DNA from: JAVVHH01 sp963848035
GTDB lineage: Bacteria; Pseudomonadota; Alphaproteobacteria; Acetobacterales; Acetobacteraceae
NCBI GenBank assembly: GCA_963848035.1
Contig: CAWKCD010000001.1
Location: 3,286,001 to 3,350,000, forward strand
Length of the DNA: 64,000 nucleotides
Direction: 5' to 3'
Below the pieces are notes generated by a model. It did no database searches. It was not told where the DNA came from and saw nothing but the letters and a program-made list of their open reading frames with translations. The position numbers were made by a program, and so were the translations under genes. Below are positions 8,094-16,606 of the stretch, in pieces (position 1 is the stretch's first letter; each line of letters opens with the position of its first letter).

Positions 8094-8203
8094 GACCAAC
8101 CAGTCGTATTAGGGCGTTAGAGGGTAGGCTCAGCAGTGCCGGACAGCGCCGGCGACCCGTCCGTTTTTCGAGCCCGACAGTGCTCGGGTCGGACGCCCAG
8201 CGG

Positions 8204-8896
8204 CTATCGGGGCGTTCCCACTGTGCTATGCAACGGCTCGAGATCGACCAGGATCGGTCTATGGTCCGATTTTCCGCGGGCGAGCGCCTCTGCCCGGGTG
8301 GCGATCAGGTTCCGCGCCAAGCAGCGGTCGAGCCGTGCTGGGACGACGCCTTTGGCGAGATGTGTCGCGCTTCTTGGGCCGACGTCTTCGAACCCAGGCA
8401 GGCGCGTGCTTCCCAAGGCGTTGAAGTCGCCTGCGATCACGTCGATGCCGGCCCGTGCCGCCACGAGATGATAGAGTTGGCGCCGGTTCGCACGTTGCCC
8501 GTGGTCGAGATGGACGTTAGCGAACGAGAGGTTTTGCAACCGGATCACCAACGCGACACGATCAGCAACGCGGCGGAAGATTGGGAAGGGGAGATCAATC
8601 CTCGTCGCACGCGGCAGAGCGACTGTCTCCAGGTCTTCGAACTCGTGGCGGCTCCACACGGCCGGGCCGTGCTTGCGATTTCCCATCTGGCGCCGTTCAT
8701 AGTGGCCGCCGAGACGTGTCGGCAGCGGGTCTAGACGTGGATCGGCCTCCTGCATGAGCACGAGGTCCGGATCGTACTTTTCGACGAGGCGGGCGACGTC
8801 GTCCACGTCCGCACCGGTTTTGTACAGAAGGTTCCAACTTAGAAGTCTGATCGAACTCGCGTTGCGCATCGAGGTGATATGGCGCGTGCCGGCCAT
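8204..8896 (-). CDS. Endonuclease/exonuclease/phosphatase (EEP) family protein
   Basis: EEP-fold metal-dependent phosphoesterase of unknown substrate. The five family motifs are in order: LLSWNLLY (Asn metal ligand) near residue 20, DLVLMQEAD (Glu) near 45, FANVHLDHG near 128, VIAGDFNALG near 155 and SDHRPILVDL near 210 (catalytic Asp-His). 230 residues from an ATG at 8896 is a minimal domain without signal peptide. Two other in-frame ATGs lie within the first ten codons, so the exact start is uncertain. The gene is isolated between the tRNA and the LLM gene; nothing convincing is coded in the 242 bp that separate it from the latter. Confidence 0.82.
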   Translation of the reverse strand: MAGTRHITSMRNASSIRLLSWNLLYKTGADVDDVARLVEKYDPDLVLMQEADPRLDPLPTRLGGHYERRQMGNRKHGPAVWSRHEFEDLETVALPRATRIDLPFPIFRRVADRVALVIRLQNLSFANVHLDHGQRANRRQLYHLVAARAGIDVIAGDFNALGSTRLPGFEDVGPRSATHLAKGVVPARLDRCLARNLIATRAEALARGKSDHRPILVDLEPLHSTVGTPR

Positions 8897-9138
8897 CGAG
8901 CAAAACTGCCGTAGGGGCGAGACGCGTTTGGCGCGGCGGAGAACGGGGAAGGGAATTGGCTCGAAGGCATCGCGGCGGGACGAGGCGATCCGTCGTCGGT
9001 TGGCATCGACTTTGTGTCAGCCGGGGATAGAGCAGATCGCCAAGCAAGGTGGCATCGAGCCGGCTCCGAAGATAGTCGCCGCAAGTGATCGGAGCGTCAG
9101 GAGGCCCGTCGCGCCTGGTGGGCGATCGGGCGGTGCGA

Positions 9139-10451
9139 TCAGAACTCCAGCAGGTTGTCGCGGAAATGCTCGTGGGCGTATTTCTTGCGCACCAGTCCGC
9201 GCTGCTGCAGCGCGGGGATTAGGCCGTCGGTCACTTCGGCCACGGTCTTACGGCTGACGTTTGGCAAAGCGAACAAGAAGCCATCGCCGCCGACTTCCTG
9301 CATCGTCTCCTGCATTTGGGCCGCGACCGCATCCGGGGTGCGACCAGATCGATGCAGCCTCCGCTGCTGCTGTAGCTGATGATGGCTTCGCGCAACGTCT
9401 TGCCGCCGGCCTTGCGGATGAAGCCGTCCAGGCTCGATTGATGGCCGTTGGTGGAGAGTTCCTGTATCGGCGCGTCGAGGTCGTGACCGGAGAAATCGAT
9501 GTTGGTGGTCCAGCCCATCTGGGCCAAGCGCTGGTCGATGTTCTCAGCGGCCTTGACCGCCCGGAGATCCGCTTTCTCCTGTGCTTGTTTGGCGATGTCG
9601 CCGAGGATCGGATAAATCATGAACAGGATCTTGCACGTGCTGGGATCGCGACCGAAGGTCTTCATGTGCGTGTGCACGTCGCTGCGGTATTGCTTCATCG
9701 CCTCGATCCCCTTCGGGTGGGCGACGATCGTGTCGGCGTAGCGGGCGGCAATCTCGCGGCCCTTGGCGGAGCCGCCGGCTTGGGCGATGACGGGGCGGCC
9801 TTGCGGGGCCGGGCCGGAGTTCAGCGGGCCTCGGCTTTTGTAGTATTGGCCGGAATGGTCGATCGTGTGGACCTTCGCCGGGTCGATCAAGATCCCGGAT
9901 TTACGGTCGGCGACGATGGCGCCGGGCTCCCAACTTCCCCACAGCCGGGTCACGACGTCGATGTATTCGGCCGCCATCTCGTAGCGCGTGTCGTGTTCCG
10001 GCAGCTTGTCGAGGCCGAAATTCTGGCCGGAGAAGTCGGAACTGCCGGTGACCATGTTCCAGCCGCCGCGGCCGCCGGACACCTGGTCGAGACTGCCGAC
10101 AATCCTGGCGGTGAGGTAGGGATGGTAGGCGAAGGTCGAGAGCGTCGGGACGATGCCGAGGCGCGTGGTTGCGGCGGCCATGAGGGTGGCGATGACGGTG
10201 GGCTCCTGCCGGGGGACCGACATGCCGTTTTTCAAGAAGATGTCGCGCGAGTTCTGCCAGTTCTGGCCGATATAGATGGAGTCCTCGAGCAGGATGTAGT
10301 CGAAGCCGGCGCGCTCGATGTTGCGCGCGAGGTCGAGGAACATGCTGGCCGACATCCACTCTTCGCTGATGTTGCCGGTCCAATCGGCGCCCCAGGCCTG
10401 GATGCTGGAGCCTTGTAGGAACCATGCGAGATGAAAGGGGTCGGCGGACAT
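9139..10451 (-). CDS. LLM-class FMN-dependent monooxygenase (NtaA/DmoA-like), one frameshift
   Basis: Bacterial-luciferase-like flavin monooxygenase of the NtaA/SnaA/DszA group, using FMNH2 from a partner reductase to attack N- or S-containing organics. ATG at 10451 is preceded by AAGGA; the start MSADPFHLAWFLQGS is typical. Family blocks: FDYILLEDSIYIG, SGGRGGWNMVTGSSDFSGQNFG and GRPVIAQAGGSAKGREIA. Near 9342 the frame shifts after GGCIDLV; restoring one missing base gives GTPDAVAAQMQE and an end AHEHFRDNLLEF at 9139, for about 437 residues, the family length. The coding frame is therefore broken by one base as given. Confidence 0.85.
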
Positions 10452-10808
10452 TCCTAATTCCTTGGCTTGAAATGCTTCGGGCCAGCGTCGGTCGCGTGGA
10501 GCGCGTGCAACGCCGGATTGGTTTGCAGTTGCATTGGCAGTTGCATTTGCAGGTGCAACAGCTGTGCCAGGCGCATCGCCGAAAACGAGCGCGGAAATGC
10601 TTGTTCGGTGGGCAAATTGCCTGTGATCGGTTGCTGTTCCGCGGCTCGAGGGGGCGGTGCTGACCCCGGAGCAGCGCCAGATGATCGGCTCCACGCCGAG
10701 AAGCGATGGTGATCGAGAGCGGGATTGCCATCAGCGTCAATGTCGAGCGCAGTATCGTCGACCATGAGGCGAGCTCCGCATGTGCCGGCTCGGCATGACG
10801 CTCTACGC
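10452..10808. other. Intergenic region (357 bp) with TTGCA repeats
   Basis: No conserved coding signal was found on either strand; the short ORFs here are low-complexity readings. It separates the minus-strand LLM gene from the plus-strand ferredoxin fragment, so it should contain two divergent promoters. It carries the TTGCA repeat cluster listed separately. I looked for a cobalamin-riboswitch B12 box before the Ni/Co transporter and did not see one. Confidence 0.5.
10523..10558. promoter_or_regulatory. TTGCA repeat cluster, candidate operator
   Basis: TTGCAGTTGCA (10523-10533) and TTGCATTTGCA (10541-10551) are two 11-bp units repeated at an 18-bp spacing, followed by TGCAA at 10554. The cluster is 70-110 bp upstream of the LLM monooxygenase ATG, a suitable place for a repressor or activator site. 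No regulator gene is adjacent. Confidence 0.35.
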
Positions 10809-11006
10809 ATGCCGGATTCGCATCAATCATGCCGATGCCTGAACGTCTGTGAGCATGGCCCCGTCATGGTGGTCTACCCGGACGGGGTCTGGTATCGCTG
10901 TGAGACCGAGGCTGATGTCGAGGAGATCCTCCGCTCGCACGTGATGCGCGGGGTCACGGTCGACCGCCTCGAGCTGGCGATCGACCCGGGGGACATCCAT
11001 GGATGA
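10809..11006 (+). pseudogene. Thioredoxin-like [2Fe-2S] ferredoxin, N-terminally truncated
   Basis: The readable 65 residues match the C-terminal half of the small (2Fe-2S) ferredoxin often found with cobalt/cobalamin genes: CLNVCEHGPVMVVYPDGVWY followed by ADVEEILRSHVMRG and VDRLEL. The N-terminal half, with the first two cluster cysteines and the usual RPxGHPRGSC segment, is not found upstream in any frame. As it stands the protein could not hold a normal cluster. It is 54 bp upstream of the NiCoT gene on the same strand, which supports an original cobalt-related role. Confidence 0.6.
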
Positions 11007-11060
11007 TCGCTCGGTGGCGGTATTCGCTCAGAATCCGCCCAGCCTTTGACGGAGCCGTCC

Positions 11061-12110
11061 ATGAACCGCCATTTTGCCCGCCTGTTCGACGACAAGACGA
11101 GATCGCTGCGCGGCGGCATCATTGGCATGTACGGCCTGCTGCTGGCGCTGAACGTCGGCGCATGGGTATGGGCGGTCCTGGTGTTCCGCCATCAGCCGGT
11201 GCTTCTAGGCACGGCTTTGCTGGCGTACGGGTTCGGGCTGCGGCACGCCGTCGACGCCGACCACATCGCTGCCATCGACAACGTGACCCGCAAGCTGATG
11301 CAGGAGGGTAAGCGACCGATCTCGGTCGGTCTTTTCTTCGCGCTCGGGCACTCCTCGATCGTGGTGCTGGTCGCGGCCGTGATCGCGATCCTGCAGGGAA
11401 GCTTCGAGGAGTTCCGCGACGTCGGCGGCACGATCGCCACCGGTATTTCCGCGTCGTTCCTCTTCATCATCGCCGCGATCAACTTCGCGGTCCTGCTCGG
11501 GGTGTGGCGCACCTACCGCCACGTCCGGGCGGGCGGCAGCTTCCAGGAGACGGACCTCGATATCCTGCTCAATCAGCGCGGACTGTTCGCCAGGATCTTC
11601 AGGCCGTTGTTCCGCGTGATCACGCGAAGCTGGCACATGTTCCCGCTGGGCTTCTTGTTCGGCCTAGGCTTCGATACGGCGACCGAGATCAGCGTCCTGG
11701 GGATTTCGGCGACGCAAGCGGCGCAAGGTGTCTCGATCTGGTCGATCCTGGTGTTCCCCGCATTGTTTGCCGCTGGAATGACCTTGGTCGACACGACCGA
11801 TGGCATCCTGATGCTCGGTGCGTATGACTGGGCGTATGTGAAGCCGATCCGGAAGCTCTACTACAACTTGACGATCACCTCGGTGTCCGTCGTGGTCGCC
11901 GTGGTCATCGGCTCGATCGAGACGCTGGCCTTGCTCGGCGACCGGTTTCAGCTCGACGGCTCGCTCTGGCGCGGCGCCGGGCTGTTGCAGGAGAATTTCA
12001 ACAATCTCGGCTTCCTGATCGTCGGCCTGTTCCTCGTCAGCTGGGCCGTGTCGGCGTTGATTTACCGCTGGAAGCGGTTGGACGAGATCGAGGTGCGGAC
12101 GACGCCGTGA
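11061..12110 (+). CDS. NiCoT-family nickel/cobalt transporter
   Basis: Inner-membrane high-affinity Ni2+/Co2+ permease of the HoxN/NixA/NhlF family. The signature RHAVDADHI is at residues 61-69 (helix II metal-binding site); FGLGFDTATEI, LFAAGMTLVDTTDGILM and a final YRWKRLDEIEV also fit. Eight hydrophobic segments can be drawn and the 349-residue length is normal. I chose the ATG at 11061, preceded by GGAGCC, over an upstream TTG. Whether Ni or Co is the substrate cannot be decided; the ferredoxin fragment upstream leans to cobalt, and no nickel-enzyme genes are in view. Confidence 0.93.
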   Translation: MNRHFARLFDDKTRSLRGGIIGMYGLLLALNVGAWVWAVLVFRHQPVLLGTALLAYGFGLRHAVDADHIAAIDNVTRKLMQEGKRPISVGLFFALGHSSIVVLVAAVIAILQGSFEEFRDVGGTIATGISASFLFIIAAINFAVLLGVWRTYRHVRAGGSFQETDLDILLNQRGLFARIFRPLFRVITRSWHMFPLGFLFGLGFDTATEISVLGISATQAAQGVSIWSILVFPALFAAGMTLVDTTDGILMLGAYDWAYVKPIRKLYYNLTITSVSVVVAVVIGSIETLALLGDRFQLDGSLWRGAGLLQENFNNLGFLIVGLFLVSWAVSALIYRWKRLDEIEVRTTP

Positions 12111-12197
12111 TGACAGTCAGGGCTCCCATCGGCGCTGCAGCCGTGCCCGCCAGACCTCGATGGCGCCGACGCTGCCCGTCGGCCAAGGGCAAGGCTG

Positions 12198-12212
12198 CGA
12201 CGCCAGGCGTCG
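12198..12212. terminator. Inverted repeat between convergent genes
   Basis: CGACGCC and GGCGTCG flank a single A in the 195-bp gap between the Ni/Co transporter and the converging cupin gene. It lacks a T-run and has almost no loop, so it could equally be a protein-binding dyad. Nothing else recognisable is in this gap. Confidence 0.25.
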
Positions 12213-12305
12213 ACGTGACGGTTGCCGGACACGCTTGCAGCGCGTTCGGAGACACCGCGAGGGGCGCTGGCGTCAAGCCTCACGCCCGCGCGCGCCGAGC
12301 GGCGA

Positions 12306-12761
12306 TCATTGTGTCACCGTCAAGGTCGAGAGCTGGTCGGTGTCGAAGCGCCGGCGCAGGTCAGCCAGGGCCTGGGGGTCGGGCCGCCCCTCCGCCGTGA
12401 GGGCGGCCAGTTCCTCGAAGTAGTCCTCGTGACCCGGCGGCGAAACCGTCATCAGCAGCCGCGCCGAGGTGTCACCGGGGTTGCGGATGTCATGCGCGAC
12501 GCCGGGCGGGATGAAGACATAGGCGCCGCGCAGGGCGGTCACGACACGCTCGCCGATCTGCCACTCGCAGGCGCCCTCGAGGACGTAGAAGGTCTCCTCC
12601 TGCACGCGGTGGACGTGCAGTCCGGTGGCGAACCGGGGCGGCACGGTCCAGTCGAACATCGAGGCGTGGCGGCTCTCGCGGGCGGTCGACAGAACGAGCA
12701 TCGGGTGTCCCGCCACGGTCAGGCGAGGCGCTTCGTCAGGGCGGTGGATGAGGGCGTTCAT
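12306..12761 (-). CDS. Cupin-domain protein
   Basis: Single-domain cupin of 151 residues. The two cupin motifs are readable: GLHVHRVQEETFYVLEGACEWQ (His, His and Glu metal ligands, about residues 50-71) and the second motif GAYVFIPPGVAHDIRNPG about 85-102, with His as fourth ligand. Such proteins bind a metal and act as small oxygenases, isomerases or ligand sensors; the substrate is unknown. GGAG lies 9 bases before the ATG. It is divergent from the winged-helix regulator starting at 12889 and is probably its target. Confidence 0.85.
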   Translation of the reverse strand: MNALIHRPDEAPRLTVAGHPMLVLSTARESRHASMFDWTVPPRFATGLHVHRVQEETFYVLEGACEWQIGERVVTALRGAYVFIPPGVAHDIRNPGDTSARLLMTVSPPGHEDYFEELAALTAEGRPDPQALADLRRRFDTDQLSTLTVTQ

Positions 12762-12841
12762 GGTGGTTCTCCATCGATGTCGCGGCAGGTCGTCGCAGCC
12801 TGGGCAATGTCGCCCGGCATGCCGTCGCGGGTCGTGAAGGT

Positions 12842-12863
12842 GTTCCGAAATAGTTGCGAAACT
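12842..12863. promoter_or_regulatory. Tandem 11-bp direct repeat, candidate OmpR/PhoB-type operator
   Basis: GTTCCGAAATA is followed directly by GTTGCGAAACT (8 of 11 identical). OmpR/PhoB-type winged-helix proteins bind as tandem dimers to direct repeats with an 11-bp period. The site lies in the 127-bp divergent gap, 26 bp before the regulator ATG and 81 bp from the cupin ATG, which would allow self-regulation and control of the cupin gene. Confidence 0.42.
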
Positions 12864-12888
12864 GGCGTAGCTCTGGTCGCATCGCTTC

Positions 12889-14421
12889 ATGGCGCAATGG
12901 TTGGATCTCGGGCCGTTCCGACTCGATACGGAGATGAACCTCCTGTTGCGCGACGGCGCGCCGGTGGCGCTGGGTCCGCGCGCGGTGGCGGTGCTGCGGG
13001 CTTTGGTCGAGCGCGCTGGCTTGCCCGTCTCGAAGGAGGAGCTGTTCGGTGCCGCCTGGCCCGGCCTAGCGGTCGAGGACAGCAACTTGACGGTGCAGAT
13101 CGCCGCGCTCCGCCGGGCGCTGGGCGATGGCGAAGGCGGCGTGCGCTGGATCGAGACACTGTTTCGGCGGGGCTACCGATATGTCGGGCCGCTCGGCGCT
13201 GCGGCCGCCGCGCTGCCGGCCTTGCCGCTCGTAGCGGACCGGCCTTCGGTCGCGGTGCTGCCGCTCCGCAACCTCGGCGGGGACCCGAGCGAGGACTATT
13301 TCGGCGACGGCATGGCGGAGGACGTCACCGCCGGGCTGGCCCGGATACCTTGGCTGTTCGTGACCGCCCGCTCGTCGGGGAGCGTCTACCGGGGGCAGGA
13401 CATCGATCCGTGCGAGGCCGGCCGGGCGCTCGGGGTGCGTTATTTGTTGCTGGGCAGTTTGCGCAAGGACGTCGGACGCGTCCGGATCGCGCTTCGCCTG
13501 GTGGAGAGCGACGCGGGCGGCCTGGTCTGGGCCGAGACCTACGACCGCGCGCTGGGCGACCTGTTCGCGCTGCAGGACGACGTTGCGATGTCGGTCGTCG
13601 CCGCGATCGAGCCGAATTTGCGGCGCGCCGAGGTCGAGCGGGTCCGGCGGCTGCGGCCCGAAAGCCTCGATGCCTACGATCTCGTGCTGCGGGCGCAGCC
13701 GGACGTGTTCACGGGAATGCCGGCGGAGTCGTCGCGTGCGCTGGTTCTGCTCGGCCGGGCGCTGGCATTGGAGCCGCGTTACGGATTGGCGCATGCCTTC
13801 GCGGCCATGTGCCATCACAACCTGTTTCTCCGTTCGGGACTGCTCGAGGCGCATCGGGCCGGCTCGATCCGGCACGCGGAGCAGGCGATCACGCACGGGC
13901 GTGACGACGCGCTCGCGCTGACCTTCGCGGGGTTCTCGTTGGCGATGGACGCGCATGACCGCCGCGCCGGGTCGGCCGCCTTCGAGGCGGCGCTGGCGGT
14001 GAGCGCGTCCTCGGCCATCACCTACATTCTAGGTGGCGTGGTGCATGGTTGGGCGGGGCAAGCGGCGCGGGCGGTCGCCTGGGGTGACCGCGCGTTGCGA
14101 CTGAGCCCGTTCGACCCATGGGCGTTCGCGGCCTATCATGCCCTGGCGCTCGGGCACTTCGTCGAGGGTAGGGCCGAAGAGGCCGCCGCGGCCGCCTACA
14201 AGGGCGTTCACGCCAATCCGGGGCACAGCATCTCGCACATGATCCTCGCCGCCACCCTGGTGCGGGTGGGCAGCCTCGACGCCGCCCGTGTCGCGGCAGA
14301 GCGGGTGATGGCGCTGCAGCCGGGGTTTCGGTTCAGCCGCCAGCTCGCGGGCGTGAATTGCGCGCCGGCGTTGGCGTCGTCGCTCGACGCGGCGCTGCGC
14401 GTCTGCGGATTGCCGGAATGA
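12889..14421 (+). CDS. Winged-helix transcriptional regulator with TolB-like and TPR domains
   Basis: Cytoplasmic one-component regulator, 510 residues. Residues 1-100 form an OmpR/PhoB-type winged helix: LLRDGAPVALGPRAVAVLRAL, then VEDSNLTVQIAALRRALGD and the wing FRRGYRYVGPL. Residues about 115-240 are the TolB-like adenylate-cyclase-associated domain (PSVAVLPLRNLGGDPSEDYF, then VRYLLLGSLRKDVGRVRIAL, ending ALGDLFALQDDVAMSVV). The remainder, about 245-490, is helical and TPR-like (repeated LALEPRYGLAHAFAAM-type segments). No membrane segment is seen, unlike CadC. Divergent from the cupin gene; the signal is unknown. Confidence 0.85.
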   Translation: MAQWLDLGPFRLDTEMNLLLRDGAPVALGPRAVAVLRALVERAGLPVSKEELFGAAWPGLAVEDSNLTVQIAALRRALGDGEGGVRWIETLFRRGYRYVGPLGAAAAALPALPLVADRPSVAVLPLRNLGGDPSEDYFGDGMAEDVTAGLARIPWLFVTARSSGSVYRGQDIDPCEAGRALGVRYLLLGSLRKDVGRVRIALRLVESDAGGLVWAETYDRALGDLFALQDDVAMSVVAAIEPNLRRAEVERVRRLRPESLDAYDLVLRAQPDVFTGMPAESSRALVLLGRALALEPRYGLAHAFAAMCHHNLFLRSGLLEAHRAGSIRHAEQAITHGRDDALALTFAGFSLAMDAHDRRAGSAAFEAALAVSASSAITYILGGVVHGWAGQAARAVAWGDRALRLSPFDPWAFAAYHALALGHFVEGRAEEAAAAAYKGVHANPGHSISHMILAATLVRVGSLDAARVAAERVMALQPGFRFSRQLAGVNCAPALASSLDAALRVCGLPE

Positions 14422-14530
14422 GGCGGGTGGCTTCGTTGCGTCCGACAAGTAATCCGGCCCTCGACTTGCTGCCCGCTTTCCCTCTTCTCAGGTCTCGCAG
14501 TAGGACTCGGTTGCGATAGAGGAGCGACGC

Positions 14531-16606
14531 GTGGTTCCAGTGGCGGGATATCTCGACCGGCTTTCAGGCCGGCCCGGCGAAAGCATCGCGGTGAAGGTGT
14601 CGAGTGCGGCGGGGGCGCGTTACGCGGCGGATCTCGTCCGCATCATCCATGCGGATCCGAACCCGGCCGGCCCGGGGCTGAAGCTCGAGGAACTGGCATT
14701 CGACTTCGCCGGAGACTACCCTGGCCGGGTCCAGCCGATCCATCCGGGTTCGTACGGCGTGGTCGACGCCGCCCTGGCGGTCCCGGAAGGCGGCACGATC
14801 CGTGTCCGGGTGCAGCCGGGCCTGCTGACGGCGCCGCAGCCGGTGTTGGCACTGGGCGACACCGTGCTGCTCGTGTCGGCCGCCGGCGCGCAGCTGGAAG
14901 TGTCGGGCCAGGTCGTCGCAACCTCGGACGCGCCGATGCTCGAACGCTGCTGGTACACGATCACGGCTCGTTACGGCGGTGGCCAGGTCTGCCTCGGCCA
15001 CGTGCCGCATCAGCGCAGCTGGGGCGTGGCCGACCGCGGCGAAGGGACCGGCCCGGCGCTTCCCCCGCGCGGCGGCAAATTGCTGTTTGCCGCCGATCCC
15101 TCAGGCCGCCGGTTCGACGGCCGGATCGAGCGCCCGGAAATCCTGGACGCCTCTCTCGCCCCGGTCGCGATCTGGGACTTCGCCCAAGGCATCGATACCG
15201 TTGCGATCCAGGGCACTCATCCGGGACGCCTCATCAACCTGCCGACGAGGGGCATCCGCGGGTCGCAGTGGCGCGGCGCCGAGATGCATTGGCGGCACGC
15301 GCCCGAGGATTACGCGGCGATCCATTTCCATTCCGACGATCTCTACGATGCCGAATGGGAAACCGATTTCATCATCACCATCCCGCCGGACATGCGCAGC
15401 GGCATCTACGGCGTGCGGCTGCGCGCGGGCGGCCACGAGGACATTATCCCGTTCTTCGTGCTGCCGCCGCGCGGGACTGCGACCGCCCCCGTCGCCTATC
15501 TTGCCGCCACCTTCACCTATCAGGCCTACGCCAACCACGCCCGTTTCAACTTCGACGACGCGTTCCGCGCGCGGGCGGCGAGCTGGGGCGCCACGCCGAA
15601 CAATCCGCAGGATCATCCCGAATACGGCTGGTCGACCTACAACCGCCATCCGGACGGCACCGGGATCAGCCTGTCCTCCCTGCGTCGCCCGATCCTGACG
15701 CTGCGGCCGGGCTTCCTGACGTTCAACGACGCCAAGGGCAGCGGGCTGCGGCATTTCTCGGCGGACAGTCACCTGACCGATTGGCTGGAGGCCACCGGAC
15801 AGGATTTCGACGTTATCACCGACCACGACCTGCATCGCGAGGGGGCTGCCCTGCTCGCCAACTACCGATGCGTGCTGACCGGCAGCCACCCGGAATACCA
15901 CACGATCCAGACGCTCGATGCGCTCAGCGAGTACGTCGGCTCCGGCGGCCGCTTGTGCTACCTCGGCGGCAACGGCTTCTACTGGCGGATCGCCACCTCC
16001 GACACGATCCCCGACGTGCTCGAGGTGCGCCGGTCCGAGGGCGGCATCCGCGCCTGGGACGCCGCGCCGGGCGAGGCCTACCACCAGCTCGACGGCAGCT
16101 ATGGCGGGTTGTGGCGCCGGCTCGGCCGCCCGCCGCAATTGCTGGCGGGTGTCGGCTTCTCATCGCAAGGTTTGTTCGAGGGCTCCCATTATCGGCTGCT
16201 TCCCGCCGCGCGTGACCCGGCCGTCGCGTGGATCTTCGATGGCGTCGACGGCGAGGTGATCGGCGACTTCGGCCTCTCCGGCGGTGGTGCCGCCGGATTC
16301 GAACTCGACCGCGCCGACCGCCGGCTCGGCACGCCGCCGAACGCGGTGATCCTGGCGCGGTCCGAGGGGCATCAGGCGCATTACGTCGCCGTCCCGGAGG
16401 AGCTGCTCAGCCACGTCAACACCGTTACCGGCGAGGCGCCGCGGGACCTGATCCGCGCCGAGATCGTGTATTTCGAGACCACCGAAGGCGGCGCCGTGTT
16501 CGCGACCGGCTCCATCACCTTCTGCGGCAGCCTGTCCCATGCCGGCTACGACAACGACGTGTCCCGCATGCTCGGCAACGTGGTCCGCCGCTTCGCCGCG
16601 GCTTAG
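14531..16606 (+). CDS. N,N-dimethylformamidase large-subunit-like protein
   Basis: 691-residue protein related to the beta (large) subunit of N,N-dimethylformamidase, an iron amidohydrolase that splits DMF into dimethylamine and formate. Layout: an N-terminal beta-rich lectin-like part (residues 1-240, with VWDFAQGIDT-like and RGIRGSQWRGAEMHW motifs) and a C-terminal catalytic part with VAYLAATFTYQAYANHARF, DVITDHDLH, SHPEYHT (Tyr456) and LGGNGFYWR (Tyr484); I cannot assign the iron ligands exactly. GTG start with GGAG eight bases upstream. The small alpha subunit was not found nearby. The true substrate may be another small amide. Confidence 0.82.
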   Translation: MVPVAGYLDRLSGRPGESIAVKVSSAAGARYAADLVRIIHADPNPAGPGLKLEELAFDFAGDYPGRVQPIHPGSYGVVDAALAVPEGGTIRVRVQPGLLTAPQPVLALGDTVLLVSAAGAQLEVSGQVVATSDAPMLERCWYTITARYGGGQVCLGHVPHQRSWGVADRGEGTGPALPPRGGKLLFAADPSGRRFDGRIERPEILDASLAPVAIWDFAQGIDTVAIQGTHPGRLINLPTRGIRGSQWRGAEMHWRHAPEDYAAIHFHSDDLYDAEWETDFIITIPPDMRSGIYGVRLRAGGHEDIIPFFVLPPRGTATAPVAYLAATFTYQAYANHARFNFDDAFRARAASWGATPNNPQDHPEYGWSTYNRHPDGTGISLSSLRRPILTLRPGFLTFNDAKGSGLRHFSADSHLTDWLEATGQDFDVITDHDLHREGAALLANYRCVLTGSHPEYHTIQTLDALSEYVGSGGRLCYLGGNGFYWRIATSDTIPDVLEVRRSEGGIRAWDAAPGEAYHQLDGSYGGLWRRLGRPPQLLAGVGFSSQGLFEGSHYRLLPAARDPAVAWIFDGVDGEVIGDFGLSGGGAAGFELDRADRRLGTPPNAVILARSEGHQAHYVAVPEELLSHVNTVTGEAPRDLIRAEIVYFETTEGGAVFATGSITFCGSLSHAGYDNDVSRMLGNVVRRFAAA

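Noticed and set aside
8019..8200. Integration site at the tRNA-Gly 3' end
   Set aside because: No integrase gene, no repeat of the tRNA 3' end and no change of gene content typical of an island was seen.
10452..11060. Cobalamin riboswitch before the Ni/Co transporter
   Set aside because: No B12 box or the conserved core hairpins could be recognised.
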